From Micromonospora trifolii (lineage in GTDB: Bacteria; Actinomycetota; Actinomycetes; Mycobacteriales; Micromonosporaceae): 40,843 bases of DNA. This document shows positions 37,918 to 40,843 of the stretch, piece after piece. The stretch's first letter is position 1; each line of letters opens with the position of its first letter. The DNA is taken from assembly GCF_022229005.1 (NCBI RefSeq), contig NZ_JAKKFD010000052.1:1-40843 (forward strand), read 5' to 3'. The translations under genes and the position numbers were made by a program. Under the pieces are notes generated by a model. That model saw only the letters and a program-made list of their open reading frames with translations, was not told where the DNA came from and searched no databases.

Positions 37918-40843
37918 ATGACGCAGTCGCACCTACCCGGTCACGACCCGGTGGACGTTTCGAACCCCTGCTGGTACCTGGCGTACTCCCTGCCGGAGAG
38001 GCTCGGCGGCGCGGCGCCGACCGGCTCGGTGGACGAGGACCGGGGGCGGCTCCGGCTCGATCGGTGGAAGAACGAGCCGGTCTTCGCCGGTGACACGGAC
38101 CTGTTCGAGAGTTGGCTCGACGCCCTCGACCTCGACGAGCCCACGCTGACCCGGGTGCTCGGCGAAACGCCGGAAACGGTCCGCAGCAGGTTCGCCGACA
38201 TCCCGGAGTACGTGCGCACCATCGAGCGCGCCTGGCGCAACCACCGACCGGGCGAAACCGCTGACACCGACCACCACGACCACGACCATGACCATGACCA
38301 TGACCACCACCACGAGCCGCACCCGCACGCCGCGTTCGTCGAGTTGGTGCGCCCGCTGGTGGACGACGGCGTGCGCCGGGTACGCGAGGCGGTGCACGCT
38401 GCCTGCGCGCAGACGTCGGGACCACACCTGGACGCCGACCTGCTCGCCGACCAGCTCTGCGAGCCGCCCTACGGGGCGATCAACCTGCTCGTCGGCCGGG
38501 TGCTCGTGCTGGAACTCAACGTCCTGCGGTTGCAGGGGCAGTTGGAGGGGGAGACCTCGCAGCAGCGCTTCCAGGACTTCGCCCGGCGGCTGCGCGACCC
38601 GAAGTACACGCTCGACGTCCTGATGGAGTACCCGGTGCTGGCCCGGGACGCGACGATCCTCATCGACAACTGGGTGGACGCCCGGGTCGAGTTCGCCCAG
38701 CGGCTCACCGCGGACGCCTTCGCGCTGACCGCCCGACTGGGCGACCCGGCAAAGCTGGGCAGCGTGACCGAGGTGTCGTTCGGGGCCGGTGACTCACACC
38801 GCGGTGGCCGCTCGGTGGGGTTCGTCCGCTTCGCCAACGGCGCCCGAGCCGTCTACAAGCCCCGAGGATTGCAGGTCGAGCTGCACTTCCAGCAACTGCT
38901 GGACTGGCTCAACGCACGCGGCGCGAACCCGCCGCTGCGCACCATGTGGGTGCTCGACCGCGGTGACTACGGCTGGTCGGAGTTCGTCACCGCCGGGCCC
39001 TGCGCCGATCACGACGCGCTGCGCCGCTTCTACACCCGGCAGGGCAGCTATCTGGCGTTGCTGCACAGCCTCGCGGCCGTCGACTTCCACCTGGAGAACA
39101 TCATCGCCGCCGGCGAGCACCCGATGCTCGTCGACCTGGAAGCCCTCTTCCACCCGCAGGGCGAGCAGACGGACCAGCAGATCGGCGTCTCGGCGGAGTC
39201 GTTCCGGACGATGCGGGAGTCGGTCCTGGAGGTCGGGCTCCTGCCCCGGCCCATCATCTACCAGGACGACGACGGCGTCGGCGGTGTCGACTTCAGCGGT
39301 CTGGCCGGCACCGCCGGGCAGCTCACGCCCACCCCGGTCGCCACCTGGGAGGAGTCCGGCACGGACGAGATGCGCCTGGTCCGCAAACGGATCGAGATGG
39401 GCGGCGGGCAGAACCTTCCCAGCCTGAGCGACGCGGCACACCACACCCTCGACTTCAGCGCCGACATCATGGCCGGGTTCGAGCAGACCTACCGGCTGCT
39501 GCACGGCCACCGCGACGAACTCCTGGCACCGGACGGACCGGTGGCCGCGTTCGCCGGTGACGAGGTACGCGTGATCCTGCGCGCCACCCGCACCTACGGC
39601 AAGCTGCTGCAGGAGAGCCGCCACCCCGACCTGCTGCGCAACGCGCTGGACCGGGAGCGGTTCTTCAGCTTCCTCTGGTTGCAGGAGGAGTGGCCCGGCG
39701 CCGAGGCCCGGATCGCGACCGCCGAGCAGGCGCAGCTGAGCCGCGGCGACATCCCCTTCTTCAGCACGACACCCGCCTCGCACGACTTCGTCGCCGGAGA
39801 CGGCTCGGTGGTTGCCGGGGTGCTGCCCACCAGCGGCCTGGAGCGGTCGCGGCAGCGCATCGGCGCCCTCTCCGAGACGCACCTGGCCCAGCAGACCTGG
39901 ATCCTGCGTAGCTCGCTCGCGGCGCTGACGATGGGCGTGGAGAGTCAGGGGCAGTGGTCGGAGTACCAGGTCACCGCCGCCACCGTTCCCGCCGACGTGG
40001 ACCGGTTCATCGCCGCCGCGTGCGCTGCCGGCGACCGGCTGCTGCTGTCGGCCGACACCGGCGAGGACTCGATCGCCTGGCTCGGGCACACCCTGGTGGC
40101 CGACAAGATCTGGCAGCTGGGCCCGGTCGGGATCGACCTCTACAGCGGGCTGTCCGGAATCGCGCTGTTCCTGGGCTACCTCGGTGAGGTCAGCGGCGAG
40201 CAGCGCTTCCGCAGCGCGGCCGAGGTTGCCGCCGGCATGCTGGTACGTCAGATCGACCTGCTCGACGAGACGCCGACGGAGAGCCTGGAGAACTTCACAG
40301 TCGGCGCCTTCAACGAGCTGGGCGGGCCGCTGTACGCGTTGAGTCACCTGGGTGCTCTGTGGCAGCGCGACGACCTGTTGGACGCCGCCGGACGTATCGT
40401 GCCCGTCCTGCTGCACCTCGCGCCGCAGGACGAGGCGTACGACGTGATCAGCGGCGCGGCCGGAGCGATCCTCGCGCTGCTGGCGCTGCACGCGGCACGG
40501 CCGTCGGAGCCGGTCCTCGACGCGGCCCGCACGTTCGCCCGGATCCTGGCCGACAAGGCCGAGCCGGCCGGCGACGGGATCGGCTGGGCGGGCGCGGTCA
40601 ACCCGAGCCGGCCGCTGGCGGGTTTCTCACACGGCGGCTCCGGCATCGCGGTCGCCCTGGCCCGGCTGGACCGGGCCCTCGGCAACCGCGACCACCTGCC
40701 CCTGGTCGAGGGGGCGATGCGCTACGAACGCTCGGCCTTCGACCCGGAGCACATGTGCTGGCTCGACCTGCGCGACACCACGCCGGAGCGGTACTCCATG
40801 GTCGCCTGGTGCCACGGCGGGCCCGGCATCGCGCTCGCCCGCG
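37918..40843 (+). CDS. lanM: Class II lanthionine synthetase LanM2 (3' end beyond window)
   Basis: ATG at 37918 after GAGAGAGAG; 975 codons are visible and the frame is open at the right edge. It is homologous to LanM1 along its length. Dehydratase residues are Asp292/His294 (GDSHRGGR), Lys314 (VYKPRG), DFHLEN (Asp389, His391, Asn394) and Asp406/Glu408 (LVDLEA). The LanC part shows GFSHGGSGIA and the first zinc Cys965 in WCHGGPG; the CHG pair lies outside. Residues 119-137 are an insertion of 11 His and 5 Asp (HHDHDHDHDHDHHH, then EPHPH), absent in LanM1. About 100-130 residues are missing at the end. It probably modifies LanA2. Confidence 0.95.
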   Translation, partial: MTQSHLPGHDPVDVSNPCWYLAYSLPERLGGAAPTGSVDEDRGRLRLDRWKNEPVFAGDTDLFESWLDALDLDEPTLTRVLGETPETVRSRFADIPEYVRTIERAWRNHRPGETADTDHHDHDHDHDHDHHHEPHPHAAFVELVRPLVDDGVRRVREAVHAACAQTSGPHLDADLLADQLCEPPYGAINLLVGRVLVLELNVLRLQGQLEGETSQQRFQDFARRLRDPKYTLDVLMEYPVLARDATILIDNWVDARVEFAQRLTADAFALTARLGDPAKLGSVTEVSFGAGDSHRGGRSVGFVRFANGARAVYKPRGLQVELHFQQLLDWLNARGANPPLRTMWVLDRGDYGWSEFVTAGPCADHDALRRFYTRQGSYLALLHSLAAVDFHLENIIAAGEHPMLVDLEALFHPQGEQTDQQIGVSAESFRTMRESVLEVGLLPRPIIYQDDDGVGGVDFSGLAGTAGQLTPTPVATWEESGTDEMRLVRKRIEMGGGQNLPSLSDAAHHTLDFSADIMAGFEQTYRLLHGHRDELLAPDGPVAAFAGDEVRVILRATRTYGKLLQESRHPDLLRNALDRERFFSFLWLQEEWPGAEARIATAEQAQLSRGDIPFFSTTPASHDFVAGDGSVVAGVLPTSGLERSRQRIGALSETHLAQQTWILRSSLAALTMGVESQGQWSEYQVTAATVPADVDRFIAAACAAGDRLLLSADTGEDSIAWLGHTLVADKIWQLGPVGIDLYSGLSGIALFLGYLGEVSGEQRFRSAAEVAAGMLVRQIDLLDETPTESLENFTVGAFNELGGPLYALSHLGALWQRDDLLDAAGRIVPVLLHLAPQDEAYDVISGAAGAILALLALHAARPSEPVLDAARTFARILADKAEPAGDGIGWAGAVNPSRPLAGFSHGGSGIAVALARLDRALGNRDHLPLVEGAMRYERSAFDPEHMCWLDLRDTTPERYSMVAWCHGGPGIALAR
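38272..38328 (+). repeat. CAC/GAC-CAT codon repeat encoding a His/Asp-rich tract
   Basis: A low-complexity run of CAC, CAT and GAC codons inside lanM2, with GACCAT repeated three times in tandem. It stays in frame and encodes 19 residues with 11 His and 5 Asp. Replication slippage may change its length. Confidence 0.9.

Noticed and set aside
37918..38093. His-rich stretch of lanM2 as a sign of a separate small metallochaperone gene
   Set aside because: It is in frame within a continuous LanM reading frame with no start or ribosome site of its own.
1..40843. tRNA, rRNA and riboswitch genes
   Set aside because: No cloverleaf-like or rRNA-like stretch was noticed by eye on either strand. A covariance-model scan was not possible here.

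Overview
The window is high-GC (roughly 70%) actinomycete DNA. GTG starts, GTGA/ATGA gene overlaps, CBM2-type secreted hydrolases, a perfect CebR/CelR-type operator, a GAF-ANTAR protein and a SARP regulator all fit Micromonosporaceae, most likely Micromonospora. The genus is an inference from style and gene content.

Left end (1-1322): debris of an IS607-type element, with a tnpB running off the edge and a tnpA that has lost the middle of its recombinase domain. Next to it lies a chimeric ORF that carries a piece of a sugar ABC permease.

Region 1319-20600 is a hemicellulose (arabinoxylan) and pentose utilisation island. It holds a 2-keto-3-deoxy-pentonate dehydratase-like FAH protein and an alpha-ketoglutarate-semialdehyde dehydrogenase-like ALDH. 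These are followed by a GH51 arabinofuranosidase divergent from a GH3 beta-xylosidase/glucosidase, a LacI regulator, a tandem-duplicated secreted CE1-like esterase, an ABC sugar importer without its ATPase, an IlvD/Edd pentonate dehydratase, a second LacI regulator and a secreted CBM2-GH30 xylanase. Together these could free xylose and arabinose from arabinoxylan and oxidise them non-phosphorylatively to 2-oxoglutarate; the pentose dehydrogenase and lactonase steps are not in view. One operator motif occurs as a pair (31-32 bp apart) in the GH51/GH3 divergent promoter and again as a pair before the first LacI gene.

Region 20670-32734 is mixed: an uncharacterised duplicated 4+4-TM membrane protein, a SAM methyltransferase of the DUF574 type, an AlkD-like HEAT protein, a Tat-exported esterase, a secreted amidase with six FG-GAP repeats, a DUF4185 protein, a GAF-ANTAR regulator, a PLP desulfhydrase/deaminase-like enzyme, a beheaded MarR gene, an MFS exporter and a VOC protein, with several strong hairpin terminators.

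Region 32735-40843 is the most interesting part: a class II lanthipeptide cluster in the order SARP - lanM1 - lanA1 - lanA2 - lanM2 (lanM2 runs off the right end). The SARP gene has three GTACG direct repeats at an 11-bp period placed before a TACCAT -10 box, and a tiny upstream ORF whose stop overlaps its start codon. The two precursors share a mersacidin/lichenicidin-type leader but have very different cores, one with 5 Cys and one with 9 Cys. Each probably has its own LanM, as in two-component lantibiotics. The second LanM carries a striking His/Asp-rich insertion.
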